Source: Lysobacteraceae bacterium
GTDB taxonomy: Bacteria > Pseudomonadota > Gammaproteobacteria > Nitrococcales > AK92
Direction: 5' to 3'
DNA: 64,000 nt
NCBI GenBank assembly: GCA_012523465.1
Contig: JAAYIK010000028.1
Coordinates: forward strand, 62,001-126,000
Part shown: positions 18,751 through 26,938 of the stretch, one piece after another
How positions within the stretch are numbered: position 1 is the stretch's first letter
How the letters are laid out: every line of letters begins with the position of its first letter
Notes under the pieces: generated by a model
Databases searched by the model: none
Told to the model about the DNA's origin: nothing
What the model saw: the letters and a program-made list of their open reading frames with translations, nothing else
Program-made: the position numbers and the translations under genes

Positions 18751-19470
18751 ATGGCAGGCAACTCGACCAGCATCGGCCAGAGACTGGCTGAAATCAGACG
18801 CGACATCGCCGCAGCCGAGCGCCGTTTCGGCCGTCAGCCAGGCAGCGTTCACCTGCTGGCGGTCAGCAAGACGCAACCCGTTGCGGCCATCCGCGAGGCC
18901 TGCGCCCATGGCCAGCAGGCCTTCGGCGAAAGCTATCTGCAGGAAGCGGCGGCCAAGCAGGCGCAGCTTGCGGATACCCCGATCGAATGGCATTTCATCG
19001 GCCCGATCCAAGCCAATAAAACAAAAAGCATCGCCGCGGGCTTTGACTGGGTTCACAGCGTCGACCGAAGGCGGGTGGCGGAGCGGCTTAGCCGCCAGCG
19101 CCCGGAGCAGCTGCAGCCGCTCAACGTCCTGCTGCAGGGCAACATCAGCGGCGAGACCAGCAAATCTGGGGTCACGCCAGACGAGGTCCCGGCGCTGGCG
19201 GCGGCGGTCGCCGAGCTGCCGCGGCTGCGCTTGCGCGGGCTGATGTGCATACCGGCCCCCTGCGATGATTTCGAGCGGCAACGCATCCCTTTCCGGCGGC
19301 TGCGGGAACTGTTCGAAGCGCTGCGCGAGCAGGGCTATGATCTGGATACGCTCTCAATGGGCATGAGCGGCGATCTGGAAGCGGCCATCGCGGAAGGGGC
19401 AACCATCGTACGCTTGGGCACGGCCATCTTCGGCCCCCGCCCGAGCCCGGACAGCAACAAGGGACGGTAG
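18751..19470 (+). CDS. yggS: YggS, PLP homeostasis protein
   Basis: Single-domain alanine racemase-fold protein that binds pyridoxal phosphate and helps balance cellular PLP. From ATG 18751 it has 239 residues, close to the usual 234. In-frame ATGs at 18700 and 18715 would add 12-17 residues and no start has a strong ribosome binding site, so the start is uncertain. HLLAVSKTQPVAAIREA contains the PLP lysine. WHFIGPIQANKTK, RGLMCIPAP and LSMGMSGDLEAAIAEG are family signatures. It overlaps proC by one base. Confidence 0.93.
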   Translation: MAGNSTSIGQRLAEIRRDIAAAERRFGRQPGSVHLLAVSKTQPVAAIREACAHGQQAFGESYLQEAAAKQAQLADTPIEWHFIGPIQANKTKSIAAGFDWVHSVDRRRVAERLSRQRPEQLQPLNVLLQGNISGETSKSGVTPDEVPALAAAVAELPRLRLRGLMCIPAPCDDFERQRIPFRRLRELFEALREQGYDLDTLSMGMSGDLEAAIAEGATIVRLGTAIFGPRPSPDSNKGR

Positions 19471-20303
19471 TGGAAAACAGCAGCAACATCGCATTCATTG
19501 GTGGCGGCAATATGGCGCGCAGCCTGATCGGTGGCTTGGTCGCCGACGGCTTCCCGGCGCAGCGGTTGATCGTCTCCGACCCAGCCAAGGAGCGCCTGGC
19601 CGCGCTGGCGGCCGAGTTCTCAGTGCGGCTGGCCGCCAGCAACCGAGAGGCAGTGAAACAGGCCGACGCCGTGGTGCTGGCGATCAAGCCGCAGCACATG
19701 CGCGCGGTGGTGCAGGAACTGGCTGAACCGCTGCGCGCGCGCCAGCCGCTGATCATCTCCATCGCCGCCGGCATCCGGATCGCGGAGCTGGAGCGCTGGC
19801 TGGGCGGGCCCGCGGCCATCGTCCGCACCATGCCCAACACGCCCGCGCTGGTCCGCAGCGGCGCCACCGCCCTGTTCGCCAACACGCGGGTCAGCCCGGC
19901 TCAACGCAACCTGGCCGAATCGCTGCTGCGGGCAGCCGGCCTAACCTGCTGGCTGCCGCAGGAGGCCTTGATGGACACCGTCACCGCCGTTTCCGGCAGC
20001 GGTCCGGCTTATTTCTTCCTGCTGATGGAAGCGCTGGAAGCCGCCGGCGAGAAGCTCGGCCTGCCGGCCGAGACCAGCCGCCTGCTGGTGCTGCAGACAG
20101 CGCTGGGCGCGGCCAAGATGGCGCTGGAGAGCGGCATCACTCCGGCCGAGCTACGGGCCCAGGTCACTTCCCCCGGCGGCACCACCGAAGCTGGCATCGG
20201 TGCCCTGGAGGCGGGCGATTTTCGCGCCCTAGTGGAACGGGCGGTGCAGGCCGCAGCGGCCCGCGCCAACGAACTTGGCCGGCTGTTGGGACAACAGGAA
20301 TAA
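19470..20303 (+). CDS. proC: Pyrroline-5-carboxylate reductase
   Basis: Last enzyme of proline synthesis, which reduces pyrroline-5-carboxylate with NAD(P)H. The 277 residues start at a GTG that shares a base with the yggS stop. The Rossmann motif is FIGGGNMARSLIGGL, and AVSGSGPAYFFLLMEAL and TSPGGTTEAGIGALE are the signatures of the dimerisation domain and active site. The yggS-proC-yggT-yggU order is widely conserved. Confidence 0.96.
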   Translation: MENSSNIAFIGGGNMARSLIGGLVADGFPAQRLIVSDPAKERLAALAAEFSVRLAASNREAVKQADAVVLAIKPQHMRAVVQELAEPLRARQPLIISIAAGIRIAELERWLGGPAAIVRTMPNTPALVRSGATALFANTRVSPAQRNLAESLLRAAGLTCWLPQEALMDTVTAVSGSGPAYFFLLMEALEAAGEKLGLPAETSRLLVLQTALGAAKMALESGITPAELRAQVTSPGGTTEAGIGALEAGDFRALVERAVQAAAARANELGRLLGQQE

Positions 20304-20309
20304 CAGGCA

Positions 20310-20861
20310 ATGCGAGCGATCGAATTCCTCTGGCTCACCCTGTCGCAGTTATACATCGCGGCGTTCGTGCTGCGCTTCCTGCTGCAACTGGTGCGGGCCG
20401 ATTTCTACAACCCCTTCTCCCAGTTCATCGTCAGTGTCACCCAGCCCCTGCTGAAGCCGATGCGGCGGGTCGTTCCCGGCGTCGGCGGCCTGGACCTTGC
20501 CAGCATCGTGCTGATCCTGCTGCTGCAGGCGGCGGCGGTGGTGATTTGGTTCCTGATCCGCGGCGTGACGCCGGTAGCAGACGTGGTGCTGATTTATACC
20601 ATCGCCCGGCTCATCGGCCTGGTACTCAACATTTATTTCTTCGCCCTCATCCTGCAGGCCATCCTGAGCTGGGTGGCGCAGGGCTATCATCCCATCATGG
20701 GCGTGCTGGACGACCTTACCGCACCGATACTCTCCCCCATACGCCGCATCCTGCCCACCGCCGGCGGCCTCGACTTCTCCCCCATGGTCGCCATCCTGCT
20801 AATTTACGCCATTCGCCTCCTGCTCGGCGACCTGTTCCCGGTGCTGCGAGGGCTGCTGTGA
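20310..20861 (+). CDS. yggT: YggT family membrane protein
   Basis: Integral membrane protein of 183 residues built from two tandem YGGT repeats. Each has two membrane helices and a conserved motif between them: NPFSQFIVSVTQPLLKPMRR in the first half and APILSPIRRILPTAGGLDFS in the second. Function is not established; homologues have been linked to osmotic stress tolerance or cell shape. It sits 6 bases after proC and overlaps yggU by four bases (GTGA). Confidence 0.92.
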   Translation: MRAIEFLWLTLSQLYIAAFVLRFLLQLVRADFYNPFSQFIVSVTQPLLKPMRRVVPGVGGLDLASIVLILLLQAAAVVIWFLIRGVTPVADVVLIYTIARLIGLVLNIYFFALILQAILSWVAQGYHPIMGVLDDLTAPILSPIRRILPTAGGLDFSPMVAILLIYAIRLLLGDLFPVLRGLL

Positions 20862-21142
20862 AGGCGTTCGAGCACCAGGACGGCGACCTCCTGCTGCGGC
20901 TGCGCATTCAGCCACGCGCAGCCAAGGACGAGCTGATCTGGCAGGATGGGCGGCTGCGGCTGCGCATCACCGCACCACCCGTGGACGGCAAGGCGAATGC
21001 ACACCTGTGCGCATATCTGGCAAAATTGTTCGGCGTCCCGCGCGGCCAAGTCGAACTGCTCAGCGGCGAAACCAGTCGCGACAAGCGCGTTCGCATCCGC
21101 AAACCGCGCAAATTTCCGCCAAGCTTCCCGCAATTTCCGTGA
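20858..21142 (+). CDS. yggU: YggU/DUF167 family protein
   Basis: Small conserved protein of 94 residues with the DUF167 fold. RLRIQPRAAKDELIW begins the domain, APPVDGKANAHLCAYLAKLF is the diagnostic block, and VELLSGETSRDKRVRI ends it. Function unknown. The start is the GTG at 20858 that overlaps the yggT stop; the frame running upstream to 20546 is a shadow of yggT. The 77-base gap before metX contains no clear promoter or hairpin. Confidence 0.92.
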   Translation: MKAFEHQDGDLLLRLRIQPRAAKDELIWQDGRLRLRITAPPVDGKANAHLCAYLAKLFGVPRGQVELLSGETSRDKRVRIRKPRKFPPSFPQFP

Positions 21143-21219
21143 TACCTGCGCACTTGCGGCACTTCGAAGCTTGTCAGTAGACTTCCTCCTCTTTGCCTTG
21201 TGGGAGCCGTCTAGCAACG

Positions 21220-22371
21220 ATGAGCAAAACCTTTCCGGCCGACTCCGTTGGTCTGGTAACGCCCAAGCGGCACTTCTTCGACGAGCCGCTGCCGCTTGAC
21301 AGCGGTCGCGAGCTGCCGAGCTACGAGATCGTTTACGAAACCTATGGCGAGCTAAACGAGGATCGCAGCAACGCCATCCTTGTTTGCCACGCGCTATCAG
21401 GCGACCACCATGCGGCCGGCTACCACTCCCCCGACGACCGCAAACCCGGCTGGTGGGAAACCTGCATCGGTCCCGGCAAGCCGAGCGACACCAACCGTTT
21501 CTTCGTCGTGTCGTCCAACAACATTGGCGGCTGTAGTGGCTCCACCGGACCGTCCAGCATCAATCCCCGCAATGGCAAACGCTACGGCCCGCACTTCCCC
21601 ATCGTCACCGTCGCCGATTGGGTGCGCTCGCAGGCCCGGCTGGCCGACGTGCTCGGCATCTCCCGCTGGGCGGCGGTGATCGGCGGCAGCCTGGGTGCCA
21701 TGCAGGCGCTGCAGTGGGCCATCGACTACCCGGACCGGTTGCGCCATGCCATTCTGATCGCCACTGCGCCCAAGCTATCGGCGCAGAATATCGCCTTCAA
21801 CGAGGTCGCGCGGCAAGCGATCCTATCCGACCCCGACTTCCGTGACGGCTACTACATGGACCACGGCGTCATCCCGCGGCGCGGGCTGGCGTTGGCCCGC
21901 ATGCTGGGCCACATCACCTATCTGTCCGAAGATGCCATGCGGGCCAAGTTCGGCCGCCAGCCCAAGGGTTCCTCGGGCAAGCTCAGCTATTCCTTCGACG
22001 TCGACTTCCAGGTCGAAAGCTACCTGCGCTACCAGGGCCAGAGCTTCGTCGAGCGCTTTGATGCCAACACCTACCTGCTGATGACCAAGGCGCTGGACTA
22101 CTTCGATCCAGCTGCCAAATACGATCACGACCTATCTGCAGCGCTGGCCCATGTGCAGGCCAAGTTCCTGGTGATTTCCTTCACCAGCGACTGGCGCTTC
22201 TCCCCCGCTCGCTCGCGCGAGATCGTTCGGGCCCTGCTCGACGGCGACAAGTCAGTTACCTATGCCGAGATCGATTCGCCCCATGGGCACGACGCCTTCC
22301 TGCTTCCCATCCCGGCTTATCTGGATGTTCTGCGGGCCTATCTGAACCGCGTTGCGGAGGAGTCGGCATGA
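21220..22371 (+). CDS. metX: Homoserine O-acyltransferase MetX (acetyl- or succinyl-transferase)
   Basis: Alpha/beta hydrolase-fold enzyme of 383 residues that activates homoserine for methionine synthesis. [16 protein letters not shown], the nucleophile elbow [12 protein letters not shown] (Ser) and the C-terminal [10 protein letters not shown] (His) are the family motifs. Gammaproteobacterial MetX proteins are often succinyl-CoA users (MetXS) despite the name, and the sequence alone does not settle this. ATG 21220 begins [11 protein letters not shown], and a TTG 27 bases upstream is less likely. It overlaps metW by four bases. Confidence 0.94.
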   Translation: MSKTFPADSVGLVTPKRHFFDEPLPLDSGRELPSYEIVYETYGELNEDRSNAILVCHALSGDHHAAGYHSPDDRKPGWWETCIGPGKPSDTNRFFVVSSNNIGGCSGSTGPSSINPRNGKRYGPHFPIVTVADWVRSQARLADVLGISRWAAVIGGSLGAMQALQWAIDYPDRLRHAILIATAPKLSAQNIAFNEVARQAILSDPDFRDGYYMDHGVIPRRGLALARMLGHITYLSEDAMRAKFGRQPKGSSGKLSYSFDVDFQVESYLRYQGQSFVERFDANTYLLMTKALDYFDPAAKYDHDLSAALAHVQAKFLVISFTSDWRFSPARSREIVRALLDGDKSVTYAEIDSPHGHDAFLLPIPAYLDVLRAYLNRVAEESA

Positions 22372-22976
22372 CGGAACTGCGCCCAGATCTCGCCATCATC
22401 AGCGAATGGATAGAGCCGGGTTCGCGAGTCCTGGACCTGGGCTGCGGTGACGGCACGCTACTGAAGTATCTGCAGGAGCATCGCAATGTCACTGGCTACG
22501 GCCTGGAAATCGACCCGGACAACGTCCTCGCCTGCATCAAGAACAACGTCGACGTCATCCAGACCGACCTGGATGCAGGTCTGAGCGACTTTGACGAAGA
22601 CTCATTCGACTACGTAGTCATGACCCACACTTTGCAGGCGGTCAGCTATCCGCACCGCCTGGTCAAGGAAATGCTGCGGATCGGCCGCCAGGGCATTGTC
22701 ACCTTCCCCAATTTCGGCCACTGGCGGGTGCGCACGCAACTGCTGCTGAAGGGGCGGATGCCGGTCAGCAACGCGCTGCCGCATGCCTGGTACGACACGC
22801 CCAACATTCGCCTCTGCACCGTGAAGGACTTCGAGGAGCTGTGTAAAACGCAGGGCATCCGCATCCTCGAGCGGCAGGTGCTGGATCATACCCACCGCCA
22901 GCGTGCGCTGGCCCGGTTGCTGCCCAACCTGCTGGGCGAGATCGCTATGTACCGCTTCGAGAACGGCTCGCGATGA
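22368..22976 (+). CDS. metW: MetW, methionine biosynthesis methyltransferase-like protein
   Basis: Class I SAM methyltransferase fold of 202 residues, always paired with MetX in proteobacteria and needed for full homoserine acyltransferase activity. The SAM loop is [27 protein letters not shown] follows, and [21 protein letters not shown] is the MetW-specific block. It overlaps metX and the next gene by ATGA on both sides, so all three should be co-translated. Confidence 0.95.
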   Translation: MTELRPDLAIISEWIEPGSRVLDLGCGDGTLLKYLQEHRNVTGYGLEIDPDNVLACIKNNVDVIQTDLDAGLSDFDEDSFDYVVMTHTLQAVSYPHRLVKEMLRIGRQGIVTFPNFGHWRVRTQLLLKGRMPVSNALPHAWYDTPNIRLCTVKDFEELCKTQGIRILERQVLDHTHRQRALARLLPNLLGEIAMYRFENGSR

Positions 22977-23398
22977 CGCGCTGGCTGCTGCTTCTGGCGT
23001 TGCTGCTATCAAGCGGCCGGGCGCTGGCGCAGCAGGGACAGCACGCCGCCGGCGACTACACGGTGCACTACAATGCCCTGCCGTCGGCGTTCCTGACGCC
23101 CGAGATCGCCCGCCAGTACGGCGTGCTGCGCAGTCGGGTGCGTGGCGTGCTGGTGGTGTCGGTGCTGCGCCAGGGCTCACCGGTACGGGTCCGCGTGGAG
23201 GCGCAAGCCGGCGCCCCCGGCGAGCCGCTGCAGCCACTGGAGCTGCGCCTGGTGGAGACCAACGGCATGCCTTCTTACATTGGCAGCTTCGCCATCGCTT
23301 CCGGCGAAAGCCGCCAATTCCGGCTGCGGGTGGAGCCGCCGGACGATGCGCCGATCCACATCGGTTTCACCCGCCAGTTCTTCGACGATCCCCCCTAA
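22973..23398 (+). CDS. DUF4426 periplasmic protein
   Basis: Predicted exported protein of 141 residues with a signal peptide (hydrophobic LLLLALLLSSGRALAQ, cleavage after about residue 19). The mature part reads GDYTVHYNALPSAFLTPEIA, then YGVLRSRVRGVLVVSVL and PIHIGFTRQFF. This matches the DUF4426 proteins that commonly follow metX-metW. Function unknown. Its last 32 bases overlap the end of btuF on the opposite strand. Confidence 0.88.
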   Translation: MTRWLLLLALLLSSGRALAQQGQHAAGDYTVHYNALPSAFLTPEIARQYGVLRSRVRGVLVVSVLRQGSPVRVRVEAQAGAPGEPLQPLELRLVETNGMPSYIGSFAIASGESRQFRLRVEPPDDAPIHIGFTRQFFDDPP

Positions 23399-24287
23399 CC
23401 TGGCGCTGCCGTTTCTGCCGCGCCTCCTCCAGCTGCTCGCACAACAGCTGTGCGCCGTCCAAAACCCGCGGTCCCTGGCGCTGGATGAGGTCGGCCGGCA
23501 CGAAGTAAAGGTTGTTCTCCCGCACCGCCGCCAGCTGCGGCCAGCGGCGCCAGTCGTACAGCCAAGCCGGCGGCTGTGGCCCCTGCTCGCTGGCGACGAT
23601 GACCTCGGGGTCGGCCACCAGCACCGCTTCCAGATTTACCTGCGGCGCCAGACTCGCCAAACCGGCGAAGACGTTCTCGCCGCCACACAACTCGATGATC
23701 TGGCTGATCATCTGCCGCCCACCGACGGTCATCAGCGGCGCGTGCCAGATCTGGTAGAACACCCGCAGCCGCGGCCTGCCGGCATGGCGTGCGGCAAGGC
23801 GCTCCAGACGTGCGCGGAAGGCAGCCGCAGCGGTAGCGGCGCTCTCTTCCGTGCCGCTCAACCGTCCGAACCGCTCCAGGGTGCGTGGGATGTCCTCCAG
23901 CCGACGCGGTTCCGAGACGAACACCGGCAGCCCCAGCGCCTGCAATCGCCTGACGGTGCGCGCGCCATTGCCGCTCTGCCAGACGATGACCAGATCCGGC
24001 TGCAGCGCCAGTAAGCGCTCGTAATCGATCACGTCGTGGTTGCCGATGCGCGGCAGCCGCAACGCTGCGGGCGGATGGTCGCTGTAGCTGCCGACCGCAA
24101 CCAGCCTGTCGCCGGCGCCGGCAGCGTACAGCAACTCGGTGACGTGAGGCGCCAGGCTGACGATGCGTTGCGCCGGCGCAGGCAGCGTCACCAGGCGACC
24201 GCTGTCATCACGCACGCTGATCTCGGCCGCTCCCACGGCGGGCTGCAATGTCAGAGCCAGCAGCAGGCAGGCGATCAGGATATGCAT
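23367..24287 (-). CDS. btuF: BtuF-like periplasmic cobalamin-binding protein
   Basis: Class III solute-binding protein of 306 residues, predicted to bind corrinoid in the periplasm. A signal peptide (MHILIACLLLALTLQPAVGA) precedes RIVSLAPHVTELLYAAGAGD, VGSYSDHPPAALRLPRIG and LLALQPDLVIVW, the typical BtuF N-terminal lobe. FYQIWHAPLMTVGGRQMISQ follows in the second lobe. ATG 24287 is used because the upstream GTG at 24296 adds nothing. It overlaps the preceding gene by 13 bases and is last in the corrinoid cluster. BtuF normally feeds BtuCD, but neither gene is in the window. Confidence 0.88.
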   Translation of the reverse strand: MHILIACLLLALTLQPAVGAAEISVRDDSGRLVTLPAPAQRIVSLAPHVTELLYAAGAGDRLVAVGSYSDHPPAALRLPRIGNHDVIDYERLLALQPDLVIVWQSGNGARTVRRLQALGLPVFVSEPRRLEDIPRTLERFGRLSGTEESAATAAAAFRARLERLAARHAGRPRLRVFYQIWHAPLMTVGGRQMISQIIELCGGENVFAGLASLAPQVNLEAVLVADPEVIVASEQGPQPPAWLYDWRRWPQLAAVRENNLYFVPADLIQRQGPRVLDGAQLLCEQLEEARQKRQRQVRGDRRRTGG

Positions 24288-25069
24288 TCGCTCCACCGTC
24301 GGATCACCGCATGAATCTGGCGCACGACGGCGGTGAGCGCCGCCGGCCCCGCCTGCAGGATGTGATCTGAGTCGATCTCATGCAGCTGGCCGGCGCGCAC
24401 CGCCACGATGCGCCCCCAACCGGGCCGGGCCGCGACCTGCTCGGGCCGAAATCGCTTGCCGCACCAGGAGCCGCTGATGATGTCGGGGTTGCGCCGCACC
24501 ACTTCCATGGGATCGGCGATGATCCGTTGCCGGGCCAGCGGCGCCCGGGCCAGCTCGGCAAAGCAGTTCTCACTGCCCGCCAGTTCGATCAACTCCGACA
24601 CCCAGCGTATGCTGCTGATAAGCGGCTCGTTCCATTCCTCGAAATACACCCGCGGCTGCCGACACAAGCTGACGGCCGCGGCGGCCAGCGCCCGCAGGCC
24701 GGCTTGCAGCTCGGCGATGAGACTCGCCGCCCGCTCGCTGGCGTTAACCATGGCACCCAGCATGCGGATCATGGCAAAGATCCCGTCCACCGAGCGGTGG
24801 TTGAACACGTGCACCGGCACCCCGCGGCGGATCAGCTCGGCGGCGATGTCGGCCTGGATGTCGGAGAACCCCAGCACCAGGTCCGGCTCCAGGGTCAGGA
24901 TGGCGTCGATGCGAGCACTGGCGAAGGCGGCGATCCTAGGCTTCTCCCGCCACGCCCGCGGCGGCCGTCGGGCGAAGCCCGAAATGCCGACGATGCGCTG
25001 CTGCTCGCCCAGCAGGTAGAGAGTTTCGACGGTCTCGGCCGAAAGACAATCGATGCGGCGCGAGCTCAT
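24275..25069 (-). CDS. BtuF-like cobalamin-binding protein without a signal peptide
   Basis: A 264-residue relative of BtuF that starts directly with the mature fold (MSSRRIDCLSAETVETLYLL) and so is predicted to be cytoplasmic. ARIDAILTLEPDLVLGFSD and PRVYFEEWNEPLISSIRWVS match the two lobes of the class III binding protein fold. The last domain includes RNPDIISGSWCGKRFRP. Its start overlaps the CbiA-like stop by four bases. No alternative upstream start restores a leader, since the upstream sequence belongs to the previous gene. Its role could be cytosolic corrinoid capture or hand-off; this is inference. Confidence 0.85.
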   Translation of the reverse strand: MSSRRIDCLSAETVETLYLLGEQQRIVGISGFARRPPRAWREKPRIAAFASARIDAILTLEPDLVLGFSDIQADIAAELIRRGVPVHVFNHRSVDGIFAMIRMLGAMVNASERAASLIAELQAGLRALAAAAVSLCRQPRVYFEEWNEPLISSIRWVSELIELAGSENCFAELARAPLARQRIIADPMEVVRRNPDIISGSWCGKRFRPEQVAARPGWGRIVAVRAGQLHEIDSDHILQAGPAALTAVVRQIHAVIRRWSECIS

Positions 25070-26367
25070 GGCAGTAGCAGCCTGGCGATGGCGGTTGGAT
25101 TGGACGGGAAGTAAAACTGGCTACAGGAGGCGGTGAGCCGACCGAGGCGGTAGACGGGCTCTCGTATCGGTCCGCCGTTGGGGCAACGGCCCAGGGCGAC
25201 TACAGGTGTCGCGCTGCGCACCGTGAGGCAGTGGTAGCTATTGCCGCGCAGCTCGCCTTCCGGCAGCGCCAGCTGCTGCGGACCGACGGCGCGCACCTGC
25301 TCTCCCACCGTAGCCTGTCCCGGCAGCACCTCCGCCAGCCGATGGCGATTACCGGCACGATCGGTCACCGACTCCAGCAGCAACAACATGCCTTCGCCTT
25401 CGGCTAGCAACGGCTGGCCGGCCTGGTGATGCGCGCGGATGGCGGCAAGCAGGCCGGAATTGGCAGCCAGCGCCGCCGCATGCCGCGCTATCCATCCACC
25501 CGGCAAATAAAGACTGTCGCAGTCCGGCAGCCGGTGGTCACGCAGCGGCGAGAACAGACGCAGCTCGGCGCCCATGCGCTGCAGCAATTCCAGATTGGCG
25601 GCATAGAGCTGCGCGAACGCCGCATCTCGGGCCACCGCGATCCGCACCCCGGCCAGCAGCGAAGCCGATGCGGACGCAGCCGTGACAGCAGGGAACGCAA
25701 CCGGCGGTGGCAGCTCCGCAATCGGCTGATCGGCCAGGACCCGCGCCAGTGCATCCAAGCGCCGCTTCAGGTCCGGCCAGGCCGCCGGGTCGGCGAGCTC
25801 CGCCGCGCTTGCTGGCAAGGCCAGGTCAGCCCCGCGCGGCAGGCTGGCCAGCAGCGGCGTCGCCGGCGTCAAACCGGCACTCAGCAGGCCGCGATGGTAT
25901 TCTCCCGCCACGCCGTTGGCCACCACCCCAGCAAAGGGCAGCTGCGGCCGGTAGCTGGCCAGGCCGTGGGCCAGAGCGGCAAAGGTCTGCGCCATGGCAG
26001 CGGCATCAACGACGACCGCCACTGGCATGCCGAACAATTCGGCCAAATCGGCGCTGCTGGGGCTGCCATCGAACAGCCCCATGACGCCTTCGAGCAGGAT
26101 CAAGTCCGCCTCGCCAGCGGCCTGATGCAAAAGCTGCCGACAGTGCGCCTCCCCGCCCAAAAACAGGTCGAGCTGCCGGCAGGGCGTGCCAGCCGCGACC
26201 GACAGCAGCATAGGATCCTCGAAGTCGGCACCAGCCTTAAAGACCCGCACCCGCCGTCCCAGCAGGCGGTGCAGCCTAGCCAGCGCCGCCGTGATCGTCG
26301 TCTTGCCCTGGCCGGAAGCCGACGCTCCGATCAGCAGCGCCGGGCAGTGTCGTACCGGCTCAACCAT
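25066..26367 (-). CDS. CbiA/CobB-like cobyrinate amidase homologue lacking the glutaminase cysteine
   Basis: A 433-residue two-domain protein. The N-terminal half is a dethiobiotin synthetase-like ATPase: P-loop GASASGQGKTTIT (14-26), KAGADFEDPMLL where CbiA usually has KxGPDxIDP, and LEGVMGLFDG. The C-terminal half is a glutamine amidotransferase fold, LYLPGGWIARHAAALAAN. Active CbiA has AECGG at the nucleophile elbow; here the codons read Ala-Glu-Gly-Glu-Gly, so the catalytic cysteine is missing. The late RGNSYHCL retains a histidine. No other corrin ring genes are nearby. It may be a specialised amidase that uses free ammonia, or a non-catalytic ATP-binding protein. Confidence 0.85.
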   Translation of the reverse strand: MVEPVRHCPALLIGASASGQGKTTITAALARLHRLLGRRVRVFKAGADFEDPMLLSVAAGTPCRQLDLFLGGEAHCRQLLHQAAGEADLILLEGVMGLFDGSPSSADLAELFGMPVAVVVDAAAMAQTFAALAHGLASYRPQLPFAGVVANGVAGEYHRGLLSAGLTPATPLLASLPRGADLALPASAAELADPAAWPDLKRRLDALARVLADQPIAELPPPVAFPAVTAASASASLLAGVRIAVARDAAFAQLYAANLELLQRMGAELRLFSPLRDHRLPDCDSLYLPGGWIARHAAALAANSGLLAAIRAHHQAGQPLLAEGEGMLLLLESVTDRAGNRHRLAEVLPGQATVGEQVRAVGPQQLALPEGELRGNSYHCLTVRSATPVVALGRCPNGGPIREPVYRLGRLTASCSQFYFPSNPTAIARLLLP

Positions 26368-26926
26368 TGGCTCGCGCCGGATGCGCTGCCGTCAGCGCCA
26401 GCAGCACATACAGTGCCACGGCCAACCCCAACCAGAGCAACGTGCCCTGCAGGTAACCCGGCAGGTAGTTGGCAACCCGCAGGGCATACTCGGCGGCGCT
26501 CATCGCCTCGAAATAGCCGGCGAAGAGGTAAAAGCCGGCATTGGAGATGGCGAACGCCGCCAGAGTCGCTCCCACCGCAGCGGCAGCAAACGGCAGCAGG
26601 CCGCGCCAGGCCGGCGCATGCCGCCGGCCATACCAGCGCCCGGCCCACCAGGCCACAGCGTAGGCAGCCGCCAGGAACGGGTAAGCCGGCGTGATGCACC
26701 AGCCGCTGACGCCGCCCACCGTGGTGGCGAGCAAGTCGATTCCCGCGGCCTCGATCAGCAGCAGCGGGAACCCCCAGGCTGGCAGGCAGCAGCCGGCCAG
26801 CATGAACGCAGCAAGAGAAGCATCCGGAAGGCCCATCGCCGAGCTGAAATGCCCGCTGCGAGTCAGCGCCATGAGGGCGGCCAAGGCAAAGCCGACGAGC
26901 CAGTCACGCACGCTGTTGTCGTTCAC
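26360..26926 (-). CDS. Small membrane protein of the corrinoid cluster, S-component-like
   Basis: Integral membrane protein of 188 residues with about five or six hydrophobic helices (roughly 9-27, 40-62, 68-95, 108-135 and 150-180). It has charged loops at GRWYGRRHAPAW and a Tyr/Phe-rich segment NAGFYLFAGYFEAMS. Size and topology resemble ECF transporter S components, and similar proteins occur near btuB in other proteobacteria. The family call is by architecture, not by a diagnostic motif. It starts at GTG 26926 with AAGGGAG 7 bases upstream, 12 bases after btuB, and overlaps the CbiA-like gene by 8 bases. Confidence 0.75.
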   Translation of the reverse strand: MNDNSVRDWLVGFALAALMALTRSGHFSSAMGLPDASLAAFMLAGCCLPAWGFPLLLIEAAGIDLLATTVGGVSGWCITPAYPFLAAAYAVAWWAGRWYGRRHAPAWRGLLPFAAAAVGATLAAFAISNAGFYLFAGYFEAMSAAEYALRVANYLPGYLQGTLLWLGLAVALYVLLALTAAHPARANG

Positions 26927-26938
26927 GGCCTTGCTCCC

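Noticed and set aside
21143-21219. A SAM-responsive leader before metX
   Set aside because: The 77-base gap is too short and shows none of the conserved SAM riboswitch blocks.
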